Source of the DNA: Corallococcus macrosporus
GTDB taxonomy: Bacteria; Myxococcota; Myxococcia; Myxococcales; Myxococcaceae
Direction: 5' to 3'
Length of the DNA stretch: 64,000 nucleotides
NCBI RefSeq assembly: GCF_017302985.1
Contig: NZ_JAFIMU010000006.1
Coordinates: forward strand, 248,001 to 312,000
This document shows, piece after piece, positions 48,476 through 57,456 of the stretch; the first letter of the stretch is position 1; every line of letters starts with the position of its first letter. A model generated the notes under the pieces. That model saw only the letters and a list, made by a program, of their open reading frames with translations. It had not been told where the DNA came from and ran no database searches. Both the position numbers and the translations under genes were made by a program.

Positions 48476-49633
48476 ATGCGCGACGGCCTTCACATCTTCG
48501 ACGCGGACCGGCACGTCCTGGAGCCGCTGAGCCTCTGGGCGGAGCAGCTGGAGCCCGGCCTGCGCCGCCACGCGCCCCGGCCGGGACGGCTGCCGGACGA
48601 AACGCTGGAGGCGCGCGTGGAACGGCTGGGCCCCCAGGGACTGCTGCCCGTGCTGCCCCTGCCAGAGGTCGACGGCAAGCCGCTGTGGAACCACATGCCG
48701 GAGCGGGCCTGGGTGGAGTTCTCCGCGCGCTCGTACGCGCAATTGGGCCGTAATGAAATGCTTCAGCGGCCGGACGTGTACCTGGCCCAGATGGACCGGG
48801 ACGGCGTGGACATGGCGGCCCTCTTCCCCACCTACGCGCTGCTGCTGGAGGGCTTCTCCCCCCTGAAGCCCCAGGTGGCCACCGCGTTCGCGTCCGTCTA
48901 CAACACCTGGCTGCATGGCTTCTGCGCGCACCAGCCCGAGCGCCTGCGAGGCGTGGGGCTCATCAGCCGCCACGAGCCGGAGGCCATGGTCGCGGAAGCC
49001 CGCCGCGTCGCGGGCTTCGGCTGGCGCGCCGTCATGGTGCGCCCCAACCCCATCAACGGCCGGCTCCTGTCGGACGCCGCCTACGCGCCCTTCTGGGCGG
49101 AGTGCGAGGCGTTGTCACTCGCGGTGGTGCTGCACGGCAGCGGGCACGTCTATGTGCCCTCCGCCGGCGCGGACCGCTTCGACACCCGCTTCGCCAACCA
49201 CGTCTGCGCCCACCCCATGGAGCTGATGATGGGACTGCTGGCGCTCCTCCAGGGCGGCGTGCTGGAGCGGCACCCGCGCCTGCGCATTGGCGCCATGGAG
49301 GCCGGCTGCGGCTGGTTGCCGTACTGGGCGTGGCGGCTGGACGAGGAATATCGCGCTGTAGGTGCAGAGGTCTCCGCCACCATCCGACAGCTCCCTTCCT
49401 CCTACCTGCGCCAGCACTGCTTCGTTTCCCTGGAGCCGGATGAACCGTACCTGTCTGACGTGGTGCGCCACCTCCCGGAGGACCGCGTGGTTTTCGGAAC
49501 TGACTTCCCCCACCTGGACCACGGCGAGGATGTGCTGGGGTCGCTGCTGTCCTTGCGTGACGTGATGACCGAAAGTCGTCTACGAAAGGTTCTCTGGGAA
49601 AACCCGACTCGGTTCTACGGTGTGGAGCCGTGA
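48476..49633 (+). CDS. Amidohydrolase-2 (ACMSD-like) family metal-dependent enzyme
   Basis: 385 aa TIM-barrel enzyme. The N-terminal metal motif reads DADRHV (the usual family form is DxHxH). Further likely ligands are the His in VVLHGSG and CAHPMEL and the Asp in VFGTDFPH. Such enzymes hydrolyse or decarboxylate small molecules. In a RiPP operon it might hydrolyse an amide or nitrile, decarboxylate, or act in maturation, but the substrate cannot be read from sequence. It lies between the radical SAM gene (3 bases) and the dehydrogenase gene (10 bases to the chosen start). Confidence 0.85.
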   Translation: MRDGLHIFDADRHVLEPLSLWAEQLEPGLRRHAPRPGRLPDETLEARVERLGPQGLLPVLPLPEVDGKPLWNHMPERAWVEFSARSYAQLGRNEMLQRPDVYLAQMDRDGVDMAALFPTYALLLEGFSPLKPQVATAFASVYNTWLHGFCAHQPERLRGVGLISRHEPEAMVAEARRVAGFGWRAVMVRPNPINGRLLSDAAYAPFWAECEALSLAVVLHGSGHVYVPSAGADRFDTRFANHVCAHPMELMMGLLALLQGGVLERHPRLRIGAMEAGCGWLPYWAWRLDEEYRAVGAEVSATIRQLPSSYLRQHCFVSLEPDEPYLSDVVRHLPEDRVVFGTDFPHLDHGEDVLGSLLSLRDVMTESRLRKVLWENPTRFYGVEP

Positions 49634-49643
49634 GGCCGCACGA

Positions 49644-51047
49644 ATGAGATTGTCGCTCGCCGAAGGTGTGGCGCTGCGTTGCCCCGACGCGGAGGACGCG
49701 CGCGTGGAGGGCCCTGGCCGCTCGCTGCGGTTGGGCCCGCTGGCCCCCGGTGTGCGCGCGGTGTTCGAGTCGCTCGCGGACGGAGGCATCCACGAAGCGG
49801 AGGTGCCGGCCGCCGCGGGCTCGGACGCGACGCTCGCGTGGTACTGGCTGGACCTGGCGGGCGACGGTGGCCTGCTGTCGTGGACGGTGGAGGAGCGGGG
49901 CAACCTGCTCCTGACGCTCACGCCCGCGTCCGCGTCCTTCCTGCGCCACCGCGCCACGTTCGACGCGACCCAGCCGCTGCAGCTGTCGCGCTTCGCGCAC
50001 ACGCGCATGGCGGAGGGCCGCGCGGTGCTGGACTGCCCCACGGTGCACGCCACCGCGGCGCTGCATGACCGGCGCGTGGTGTCGCTGCTCTTCGACATGG
50101 CCCGCCCCACGCTGCTGGCGCGGCTCAACCAGTTCAACACCGGCATCGAGTCCTTCACGCTGCGGGAGCTGGTGCGCCTGCTGGCGGAGACGGGCATCCT
50201 GGTCCCCAACGGCCTGGACGTGCCGGCGTCCGAGGAGACGCAGACGGCGCTGAAGCAGTGGGAGCCGCACGACCTGCTCTTCCACCTGCGCTCGCGCGGC
50301 TGGGGCCACCAGACGCGCGCCGGGGCCACCTACCGCTTCCGGGGCGAGCTGCCCAACCCGCCCGCCCTCAAGCCGTCGGTCATCCAGGAGACGGTGGAGC
50401 TGTACCGGCCGGACCTGGAGGCGCTGCGCGCGGGCGGCGACCGCTCCTTCACGGAGGTGGTGGAGGCCCGCCGCAGCCTGCGCGGCCGGGGCGCCACACC
50501 GCTCACCGTGCGGCAGTTGGGTGAACTGCTCTACCGCGCCGCGCGCGTGCGCGACGTGCGCAGCACCCAGGACGGTGAAATCACCGACCGGCCCTATCCC
50601 AGCGCGGGCGCGGTGTACGCGCTGGAGCTCTACCCCATGGTGGGCGAGTGCCAGGGCCTGGCCCCGGGCGCCTACCACTACGACCCGCTGGGCCACCGGC
50701 TGGAGAAGCTGAGCGGCCCCACGCCGGAGTTCCACGCGCTGCTGGACGAGGCCCGCGCGCCGGTGGAGCCCTACGAGCGGCCCGAGGTGTTGATGGTGGT
50801 GGCCGCGCGCGTGCCCCGGCTCGCGTGGAAGTACGAGACGCTGGCGTACTCGCTGGTGCTGCAGGACACCGGAGCGCTGGTGCAGACGCTCTACCTGGTG
50901 TCCACCGCGCTGGGGCTGCGGCCCTACGCGCTGGGCCGGAGCGACCCTGACTTCTTCCAGCGCGTGGCGGGCGTGGACGGCTTTGGCGAGGCCTCCGTCG
51001 GGGCCTTCGCGGTGTCGGGGGGCGATCCTCCGGAATCAGCCCCCTGA
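49644..51047 (+). CDS. SagB-type FMN-dependent azoline dehydrogenase
   Basis: 467 aa. The C-terminal part (about residues 250-455) is a SagB-type nitroreductase domain with ARRSLRGRG and PYPSAGAVYALELY, which bind FMN. It should oxidise azolines made by the YcaO enzyme to thiazoles or oxazoles. The N-terminal 240 residues are a winged-helix-like region often fused to such enzymes. An in-frame GTG 24 bases upstream overlaps the amidohydrolase gene, but the ATG at 49644 has GTGAGG at 8 bases and is preferred. It ends 25 bases from the convergent precursor gene; no clear terminator hairpin lies between. Confidence 0.9.
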   Translation: MRLSLAEGVALRCPDAEDARVEGPGRSLRLGPLAPGVRAVFESLADGGIHEAEVPAAAGSDATLAWYWLDLAGDGGLLSWTVEERGNLLLTLTPASASFLRHRATFDATQPLQLSRFAHTRMAEGRAVLDCPTVHATAALHDRRVVSLLFDMARPTLLARLNQFNTGIESFTLRELVRLLAETGILVPNGLDVPASEETQTALKQWEPHDLLFHLRSRGWGHQTRAGATYRFRGELPNPPALKPSVIQETVELYRPDLEALRAGGDRSFTEVVEARRSLRGRGATPLTVRQLGELLYRAARVRDVRSTQDGEITDRPYPSAGAVYALELYPMVGECQGLAPGAYHYDPLGHRLEKLSGPTPEFHALLDEARAPVEPYERPEVLMVVAARVPRLAWKYETLAYSLVLQDTGALVQTLYLVSTALGLRPYALGRSDPDFFQRVAGVDGFGEASVGAFAVSGGDPPESAP

Positions 51048-51072
51048 AAGGGCGACGGACGGCGCGGCGGCC

Positions 51073-51495
51073 TCAGCAGCAGGGGCTGCCGCAGCAGTGC
51101 GAACGGCCGTAGGTGTCGGTGAGGCTGGAGAGGGCCACGGCGTGGTCCGCCACGTCGGCCGGCTTCTTCGGCAGGTGCAGCTCCACCTCCGCGCTGTTCA
51201 CCTTCCAGGTGCTGTCCGCCGCCGCGTCCTTCGCGGTGGAGGGGACGACCTTCAGGTGGATGCTGGCCGGCAGGTCGAAGTCGAAGCGCTTCTTGAGGGC
51301 CTGGCGCGGGTCCTTCTGGAGCGCCGCCTCGAACTCGGGCTCCTTCCACGCCAGCGCGACGGCGCGCATCCACACGGCCTGCCAGTCATTCACCGAGGCG
51401 GCCTGGCCCCCCGCGCTCCGCGTGGGCTTGCGAGCGACCGGGCGGGCCCGTGCGGGCGCGGGCGCGGCCTTCGACTCCGGCTTCTTCTTGCTCAT
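51073..51495 (-). CDS. TOMM precursor peptide with nitrile-hydratase-like leader (NHLP type)
   Basis: 140 aa. A Lys/Ala/Pro-rich start (residues 1 to about 33) is followed by a leader resembling the alpha subunit of nitrile hydratase (VALAWKEPEFEAALQKDPRQ, residues about 46-65, then LKKRFDFDLP and a VELHLPKKP strand). The C-terminus SLTDTYGRSHCCGSPCC is the presumed core, with Cys134, 135, 139 and 140 plus Ser and Thr as heterocyclisation sites. It starts 1 base after the kinase stop, with GGGAGGAG at 9 bases. Longer upstream frames overlap the kinase gene and are not needed. All four modifying enzymes lie immediately downstream on the opposite strand. This gene is easily missed by annotation or called hypothetical. 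Confidence 0.9.
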   Translation of the reverse strand: MSKKKPESKAAPAPARARPVARKPTRSAGGQAASVNDWQAVWMRAVALAWKEPEFEAALQKDPRQALKKRFDFDLPASIHLKVVPSTAKDAAADSTWKVNSAEVELHLPKKPADVADHAVALSSLTDTYGRSHCCGSPCC

Positions 51496-51496
51496 G

Positions 51497-54400
51497 TCAG
51501 CGGTCTCCTCCCAGCGCATCCAACAACGCGCGGGCCTCCGAGATGGGCGGCGTTCCCCATCCTTCGGAGAAGGTACTGTAGACCGATTGCAGGCGTTGAC
51601 GGGCTTCTTCCTGATGTCCGGAGGCCAGGAGCACCCGCGCCAGCGCCGTGACGGCCTGCAGCTCCCGCATCCGGGCCCCCTGGGCGTGCGCCACGTCCGC
51701 CGCCTGCCGGAAGCACGCCTCCGCGGAGGCTGCGGTATTTCCATCCCGTTGCAACAGCGCCAGCCCCTTGACGCGCAGCAGCTTGGACTCGTGGTACGCC
51801 TCGCCCAGGGCCTGGGCGCGCTGCCGGCCGTGCTCCACCGTGGCGAGCGCCGCGTCCACGTGGCCCAGCTCCAGCTCCAATTCCGCGAGCATGGCGTAGT
51901 AGCCCGGCTGGTCCATCTCCGTGCCGAACGCCTCGCGCATGGCCACGCCGCGCCGCATCGCCGCCAGGTCCTTCGCGGCCCACCCGCGCAGGATGCCCAC
52001 GTAGGCGGACTGCTCCAGCAGGCCGTAGCGGTGGGACAGCTCCGCGTGCTGGGTGATGAGCTGGTGCGCCTCCGCCCGGTCGCCGTGCTCCTGCGCCATC
52101 AGCAGCAGGTAGATGAACGACAGGCCGATGCTGGTGCCGTGGTTCAGCTCGCGGCCCCACGCCACCGCTGCCTCGCCGTGGGCCTTCGCCTGGTCCGGGA
52201 AGCCCAGCAGCCACAGCCCCCGGCACAGCACGGACTCGCCGCCCACGCGCGTGTCCTGGCCGTAGAGGATGCGGTGGATGCGGTGCGCCTCCGGGTCGAA
52301 CAGCGCCAGGCAGCGGTCCGCCTTCGCCTTCGCCTCGCCCAGCCGGCCTTCCAAGAGCTCGATGTTGGAGAGGATGGTGAGCGCCACCGCCTCCTGCCCC
52401 GCGTCCCCGTTGCGCTGCGCCAGCGCCACCAGCCGGTCCAGCAGCCCGCGTACCCGGCGCTGGTCACCTCCCAGGTGGTAGAAGATGGAGAGGACCCACA
52501 GCGTCGGGGCCGCGTAGGGGCTCTCGCCCACCGTGAAGAGCAGCTCCAGCGAGCGCTCCGCCACGGTGCGCAGCTCCTGTGAGCGCCAGCCCTGCGTGGA
52601 CATCAGCGCCGGCGCGAGCACGCCGTTGAGGCTCAGCTCCAGTTGCGCGCGCTCCACCGGGTCGTCGATGGCGTCCAGCCACGACAGGCCCAGCCGGGCG
52701 AAGAGGATGGCCTCCAGGTACGCGGAGCGCACCAGCGCGGCGAACGCGGCCTTCTGCGCGTAGAGGATGGCCTTGCGCTTCAAGTTCGCGGAAGCCCAGT
52801 GGTGCGCGAGCAGGTCCGGCCGCGACTCCACCATCTCCGGGAAATGCGCCTCCAGCGCCTCCGCCGTCTTCGCGTGCACCTGCTGCCGGTACCGCTTGAG
52901 CATGGAGTCGTAGGCCGCGTCCCGCACCAGCGCGTGCTTGAAGAGGTACACGGGCCCCTTCGGCCGTCGCTTGCGGTGCAGGAGCCCCGAGCCCACCAGC
53001 CGCTCCAGGTCCGCCTCCAGCGCCTCCGGCGTCAGCGGGCTCACGTGGCGCAGGAGTTCGTGCGTCAGCTCCCGTCCCAGCACGGAGGCGATCTGCGCCG
53101 TCTCCTTGCCGCGGCCCAGCCGGTCCAGGCGCGCGACGAGCAGGTCCCGCAGCGTGCCCGGCACCGCCGCGCCCACCTTGCCTGCTTCCAGCGCGAAGCG
53201 GCCCTCTCGCTCCACCAGCGCGCCGGACTCACGCAGCGTGCGCACCAGCTCCTCCACGAACAGCGGGATGCCGTCCGTGCGCGAGAAGATCTCCTCCAGC
53301 GCCTCCGCGGACAGCGGGCCTCCCACGGCGGCGGTGGCCAGCCGCTCCACCTCCGCGCGGGCCAGGGCGCCCAGCTGCACCTGCGTCACGGACGAAGCGG
53401 CCCAGGGCGGCTCGAACTCCGGCCGCGCGCTGAACACCGCGAGCAGTCGCGACGAGGACACCTCCTCCACCAGCGCCTTGAGCAGCTCCAGCGTGGAGGG
53501 GTCCGCCCAGTGCAGGTCCTCCATCGCCAGCACCACGGGCTGGCGCTCCGCCATCGCGGCGAGGAGCGCGAGCAATGCGTTGCGCGTGAGCTCCCGGTGC
53601 TTCAGCGGGGAGACATCCAGCGGCGCCCAGCGCTCCGGCGGCAGCGGCAGGGACAGCAGCGACGCGAACAGCGGCAGCGTCTCCGGCAGATCGAAGCTGT
53701 AGCCGGAGAGCAGCGCCTCCAGGCCCGTCAGCCGGCCCTCGGGGGGCAGGTCGCGGTTCGGGTCCAGCATCCGCGTGAGCAGGTCCACCACGGGCATGTA
53801 CGCCTGGCCCGAGCCGTCCTGCGTGCAGCGGGCCTCCAGCCACGTATGGGGTTCCGCGCCCAGCCGGTCCCCCAGCTCGCGCGTGAGGCGCGACTTGCCG
53901 ATGCCCGGCTCGCCGGAAATCAGCACCGCCTGCCCCTGCCCCGCGCGCACCTGCTCCCAGCGCGACAGCACCAGGTCCAGCTCCCGCGCGCGGCCCACCA
54001 GCGTCAGCGCGTCGTCGGCGCCGCTCCACGTCGCGTCCGCGCCCTGGAGCACGAACGTCTCCAGGCCCGGAGGCAGCAGCTCGTTCGGGGACGCGGGCAC
54101 GCGCTCCAGCGGGAAGTGCTTGCGCACCAGTTGCTGCGTGTCGCCCGTGACGAGGATGGCGCCCGAGGGCGCGGAGGTGGACAGCCGGAAGGCCAGTTTC
54201 GGCGTGGTGCCCACCACGAAGCCCAGGCCGGAGAGCGTGGGGTCCCGCTGCTCGCGCGACACCACGAGGCCCGTGTGCAGGCCCACGCGGATCTCCACCC
54301 ACGTGCCGCGCTCGGCTTCAATCGCGCGGCCGCGCCGCCGGACCTCCGCCACCATGTCCAGCGCCGCCTGCGCCGCGCGCCGCGCGTCGTCCTCCCGCGC

Positions 54401-55600
54401 CGCCGGATAGCCGAAGTAGAAGAGGACGATGTCGCCCAGCGCGCTGGCGATGTGGCCGTTGTAGCGCCGGGCGATCTCGATGCAGACCTCCTGCTGGGCG
54501 CCCAGCACGTGGTCCAGCTCCTCGATGTCCACCGGCCCCGGCGACGTCTGCGTGGCGGACAGCGTGCAGCACACCACCGTCAACTGGCGGCGCTCGCCTT
54601 CCGCCCAGCGGCGCGCGCGCGTGGACAGCGCGTTGGGCGTGCGGCTGGACAGCTCCACCGTCGCCGTCTCCGCGTTGGGGGCCGCGGGCTGGATGCGCAC
54701 GGGCGCGGGCCGGCGCGGCAGGTTGGACACGTCCACCGCCTCCAGCTGGCGCAGCAGCACCTCCGCGGACACGGTGCGCTGGGACGGGTCCTTCGCGGTG
54801 ACGCGCTGGAGCAGCTTGCCCAGCGGGTGCGCGGCGATGGCCGGGGGGATGGGCACCGGCTCCGTGGAGAGCTGCTGGAAGATGACCTCCGCGACGGTGG
54901 CGCCCTCGAAGACGCGCCGGCCGGTGAGGCACTCCAGGAAGACGAGCCCCCACGCGTACAGGTCCGAGCGCGGCGTGGGCGCCTGCCCGCGAAGCTGCTC
55001 CGGCGCCGCGTACGACGGCGTGCCCAACGACTCGTTGGTGGACGTGATGCGCGGCTGCGGCTCCGCGCGCGTCAGCTCATCCGTCACGGACCCGATGCCG
55101 AAGTCCAGCACCAGCGCGTTGCGCCGGGCGCCGGTGGGCACGACCATGATGTTCGCGGGCTTCAGGTCGCGGTGCACCACGTTCTGCGCGTGCGCGCACG
55201 CCAGCGCGTCCAGCAACTGGAGCATCAGGTGGCGCGTCTCCACCGGATCCAGCACGCCCTCCTCCGCGAGCACCTGCGCCAGGTTCTTGCCCGGCACGAA
55301 CTCGAAGATGGAGTAGACGGCGCCGCCCTGCGCCCTCCCTGAGTCGATGAGCCGCACGATGTTCGGGTGGTGCATCTGCGCGCACAGCTTCATCTCGCGC
55401 TCGAAGCGCGCGCTGCGGCGCTCCACGGACTCCGGCGTCGCGCCGTCCGTCAGGCGCAACAGCTTCACCGCCACGTTCTGGCCGGTGGTCACCTGGCGGG
55501 CCTTGTAGACGCGGCCGAAGCCGCCCTCGCCCAGTTCGGACAGGAGCTCGTAGCGGCCCTGGAAGGCTTCCAGCAGCTGGGGGTCCATGGGGTTCTTCAT
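51497..55600 (-). CDS. TOMM-system Ser/Thr kinase - cyclase-like - AAA ATPase - TPR fusion
   Basis: 1367 aa. The kinase domain (about residues 15-285) looks active: GEGGFG (25-29), Lys46, HRD 143-145, Asn150, DFG 166-168 and APE. A nucleotide-cyclase homology domain follows (about residues 335-500). Its first metal site is lost (VVCCTLSAT where VxFADxxGxT is expected), while LGDIVLFYFG is kept, so it is probably not catalytic. A P-loop ATPase region has SGEPGIGKS and MEDLHWAD. The C-terminal about 550 residues are TPR-like helical repeats. The size and order match the TOMM kinase/cyclase fusion family known beside cyclodehydratase fusions in Sorangium and Burkholderia. It overlaps the histidine kinase stop (ATGA) and leads directly into the precursor gene. 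Confidence 0.93.
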   Translation of the reverse strand: MKNPMDPQLLEAFQGRYELLSELGEGGFGRVYKARQVTTGQNVAVKLLRLTDGATPESVERRSARFEREMKLCAQMHHPNIVRLIDSGRAQGGAVYSIFEFVPGKNLAQVLAEEGVLDPVETRHLMLQLLDALACAHAQNVVHRDLKPANIMVVPTGARRNALVLDFGIGSVTDELTRAEPQPRITSTNESLGTPSYAAPEQLRGQAPTPRSDLYAWGLVFLECLTGRRVFEGATVAEVIFQQLSTEPVPIPPAIAAHPLGKLLQRVTAKDPSQRTVSAEVLLRQLEAVDVSNLPRRPAPVRIQPAAPNAETATVELSSRTPNALSTRARRWAEGERRQLTVVCCTLSATQTSPGPVDIEELDHVLGAQQEVCIEIARRYNGHIASALGDIVLFYFGYPAAREDDARRAAQAALDMVAEVRRRGRAIEAERGTWVEIRVGLHTGLVVSREQRDPTLSGLGFVVGTTPKLAFRLSTSAPSGAILVTGDTQQLVRKHFPLERVPASPNELLPPGLETFVLQGADATWSGADDALTLVGRARELDLVLSRWEQVRAGQGQAVLISGEPGIGKSRLTRELGDRLGAEPHTWLEARCTQDGSGQAYMPVVDLLTRMLDPNRDLPPEGRLTGLEALLSGYSFDLPETLPLFASLLSLPLPPERWAPLDVSPLKHRELTRNALLALLAAMAERQPVVLAMEDLHWADPSTLELLKALVEEVSSSRLLAVFSARPEFEPPWAASSVTQVQLGALARAEVERLATAAVGGPLSAEALEEIFSRTDGIPLFVEELVRTLRESGALVEREGRFALEAGKVGAAVPGTLRDLLVARLDRLGRGKETAQIASVLGRELTHELLRHVSPLTPEALEADLERLVGSGLLHRKRRPKGPVYLFKHALVRDAAYDSMLKRYRQQVHAKTAEALEAHFPEMVESRPDLLAHHWASANLKRKAILYAQKAAFAALVRSAYLEAILFARLGLSWLDAIDDPVERAQLELSLNGVLAPALMSTQGWRSQELRTVAERSLELLFTVGESPYAAPTLWVLSIFYHLGGDQRRVRGLLDRLVALAQRNGDAGQEAVALTILSNIELLEGRLGEAKAKADRCLALFDPEAHRIHRILYGQDTRVGGESVLCRGLWLLGFPDQAKAHGEAAVAWGRELNHGTSIGLSFIYLLLMAQEHGDRAEAHQLITQHAELSHRYGLLEQSAYVGILRGWAAKDLAAMRRGVAMREAFGTEMDQPGYYAMLAELELELGHVDAALATVEHGRQRAQALGEAYHESKLLRVKGLALLQRDGNTAASAEACFRQAADVAHAQGARMRELQAVTALARVLLASGHQEEARQRLQSVYSTFSEGWGTPPISEARALLDALGGDR

Positions 55601-57390
55601 CGCGTTCCCGAGCCTCGCTCCATTGATGACCGTCCCCCCCGCCTGGGCAGGGTGATGACGAACTCCGTGAACTCACCCGGCACCGTCTCCATGCGGAAGG
55701 TGCCCTGGTGGCCCTGCACGATGATGTCATGGCTGAGCGACAGCCCCAGCCCCGTCCCCTGCCCCGGTGGCTTCGTGGTGAAGAACGGGTCGAAGATTCT
55801 CGCCGCGCTCTCCGCGGGGATGCCTGGCCCGTTGTCGCGCAGCCGGACCTCCACCTGCTCCTGACGCGCGAGGGTGCGAACCTTGAGCACCGGCGCGTAC
55901 GTGGCGCCCTGGGCCTGGCGCTTCTGACGCATGGCGTAGAGCGCGTTGTCCACGACGTTGATGATGACGCGGCCCACTTCCGCGCGGCTGAGTTCCAGCC
56001 GGCCCACGGCCGGGTCGTACTCGGCCTCCAGGCGGACGGTCAGGGGCTCGCCGCGCATGCCGCCCTGTCCCAGCGCGACGCTCTCCGCGACCAGGGCGTT
56101 GAGCTCCACCGGCTCGCGCGGTCCGGGCGAGCGGCGCGCGTGCTGGAGCATGCCCTGGATGAGCGCGTCCGCGCGGCGGCCGTGCTCGTTGATCTTCTGC
56201 ACGTTGGTGCGCAGGCACGCGAGCGCCTCGTCCACGTCGCGCACGGAGTCCGGCGTCAGCCGTTCGCGCTGCGGCTCCATCACCGCGGCCAGGTCCTCCG
56301 TGAGGCCCACGGAAAGGCCGGCGAAGTTGCTGATGAAGTTGAGCGGGTTGCGCAGCTCGTGCGCCATGCCGCCCACCATGGCCGCGAGCGAGGCCAGCTT
56401 CGCGTCCATGATGAGTTGCATGCGCTGCACCGTCTCCTGCTCGATGCGGCGGTAGAGCCGGGCGTTCTCCAGCGCGAGCGCCGCCTGCCCCGCGAACGCG
56501 ACGAGGAAGTCCAGGTCGTCCTCGGAGAAGCTCTGGGGCGTGGAGACGTTGTCCACGTACAGCACGCCCAGCACCTCGTCGCGGGGCTTGAGCGGCACGC
56601 ACATGGAGGCGCGGATGGAGCTGAAGATGACGGACTCCGAGGCGCCCAGGCGCGGGTCGTTCACCGCGTCGGAGAAGAGCGCCGCCACGCTCCTGCGCAG
56701 CACGAAGTCCACGATGTTCTGGCTGTAGATGGGTCCGCGCACGGCCGTGCCCTCGGCCGTCTTGGTCACGCGCGGCTCCAGCTTCCCGGTGGCGTCGTCC
56801 AGCAGCAGGATGACGCCCCGGTCCACGCGGAGGATTTGAAACGCCAGGTCCAGCACCTTGCCGGGCAGCGCCTCCAGGTCGTCCGTGACGGACAGCAGCT
56901 TCGCCACCTCCTGGAGGATGCGCATGCGCTCCCGGGCGCGAGTGGCCGTGCTGGCCGCCTCCGCCGCGGACCGCTCCGGGTCGGACACCGCCTGCACCAG
57001 CGTCTTCAGCGGCACGCGGGTGAGCGCGCGCGTGAGCTGGGGACGGGGCTCGTCGGACGCGCCGGCCGAAGCGCCGGCCTGGCCCGGGGCCGTGGAGGGC
57101 GGGGGTTCGTGGGTGAGCAGGAACACGAGCTCGCCCAGCGTCAGCGTGTCACCGGGGCGCAGCTCCTTGCGGCGGATCTGCACGCCGTTGACGAAGGTGC
57201 CGTTCTTGCTCTGCAGGTCGGTGACGAAGAAGCGCCCGTCGGCCGGCTCGATGCGGGCGTGCTGGCGCGACAGGCTGCGGTGGGGGATGCAGATGCCCTG
57301 GTCGTCCGCGCGGCCAATGGTGACGGGCGCGTCCCCCAGCGGGAAGGACAGCTCATCCGGCTGCCCTGGGTTGTAGACGAGCATCGGCAC
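55597..57390 (-). CDS. FHA-GAF hybrid sensor histidine kinase
   Basis: 597 aa. An N-terminal FHA domain (about residues 20-95: TIGRADDQG, SLSRQHARI, SKNGTFVNG) should bind phosphothreonine proteins. A GAF domain follows (about 165-320). The histidine kinase core has the phosphoacceptor His344 in MAHELRNPLNF, the N box (NVVDNALYAM), DNGPGIP and GTGLGLSL. No membrane segment is visible, so it is cytoplasmic. The GTG start is chosen because GGAGGGGG lies 9 bases before it; an ATG two codons later is possible. Translational coupling to the Ser/Thr kinase suggests its FHA domain may bind that kinase. No response regulator is adjacent. Confidence 0.9.
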   Translation of the reverse strand: MPMLVYNPGQPDELSFPLGDAPVTIGRADDQGICIPHRSLSRQHARIEPADGRFFVTDLQSKNGTFVNGVQIRRKELRPGDTLTLGELVFLLTHEPPPSTAPGQAGASAGASDEPRPQLTRALTRVPLKTLVQAVSDPERSAAEAASTATRARERMRILQEVAKLLSVTDDLEALPGKVLDLAFQILRVDRGVILLLDDATGKLEPRVTKTAEGTAVRGPIYSQNIVDFVLRRSVAALFSDAVNDPRLGASESVIFSSIRASMCVPLKPRDEVLGVLYVDNVSTPQSFSEDDLDFLVAFAGQAALALENARLYRRIEQETVQRMQLIMDAKLASLAAMVGGMAHELRNPLNFISNFAGLSVGLTEDLAAVMEPQRERLTPDSVRDVDEALACLRTNVQKINEHGRRADALIQGMLQHARRSPGPREPVELNALVAESVALGQGGMRGEPLTVRLEAEYDPAVGRLELSRAEVGRVIINVVDNALYAMRQKRQAQGATYAPVLKVRTLARQEQVEVRLRDNGPGIPAESAARIFDPFFTTKPPGQGTGLGLSLSHDIIVQGHQGTFRMETVPGEFTEFVITLPRRGGRSSMERGSGTR

Positions 57391-57456
57391 GGCCTGGGAC
57401 CCCCTCCGGGGTGGCAGCCTAGCCGAAAAGCCCGGGCGCGGACGGCCCCGGCCGAC

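Noticed and set aside
46349..48973. Long minus-strand frame opposite the radical SAM and amidohydrolase genes
   Set aside because: Antisense shadow; the plus strand carries recognisable enzymes with 3-base spacing.
51073..51495. Small nitrile hydratase alpha subunit
   Set aside because: Too short, no beta subunit gene nearby, and the C-terminal Cys pattern differs from the catalytic metal motif; the neighbours are TOMM enzymes.
51496..51744. Longer start for the precursor gene
   Set aside because: It would overlap the kinase gene by about 250 bases, while the ATG at 51495 has a strong GGGAGGAG site and begins the conserved leader.
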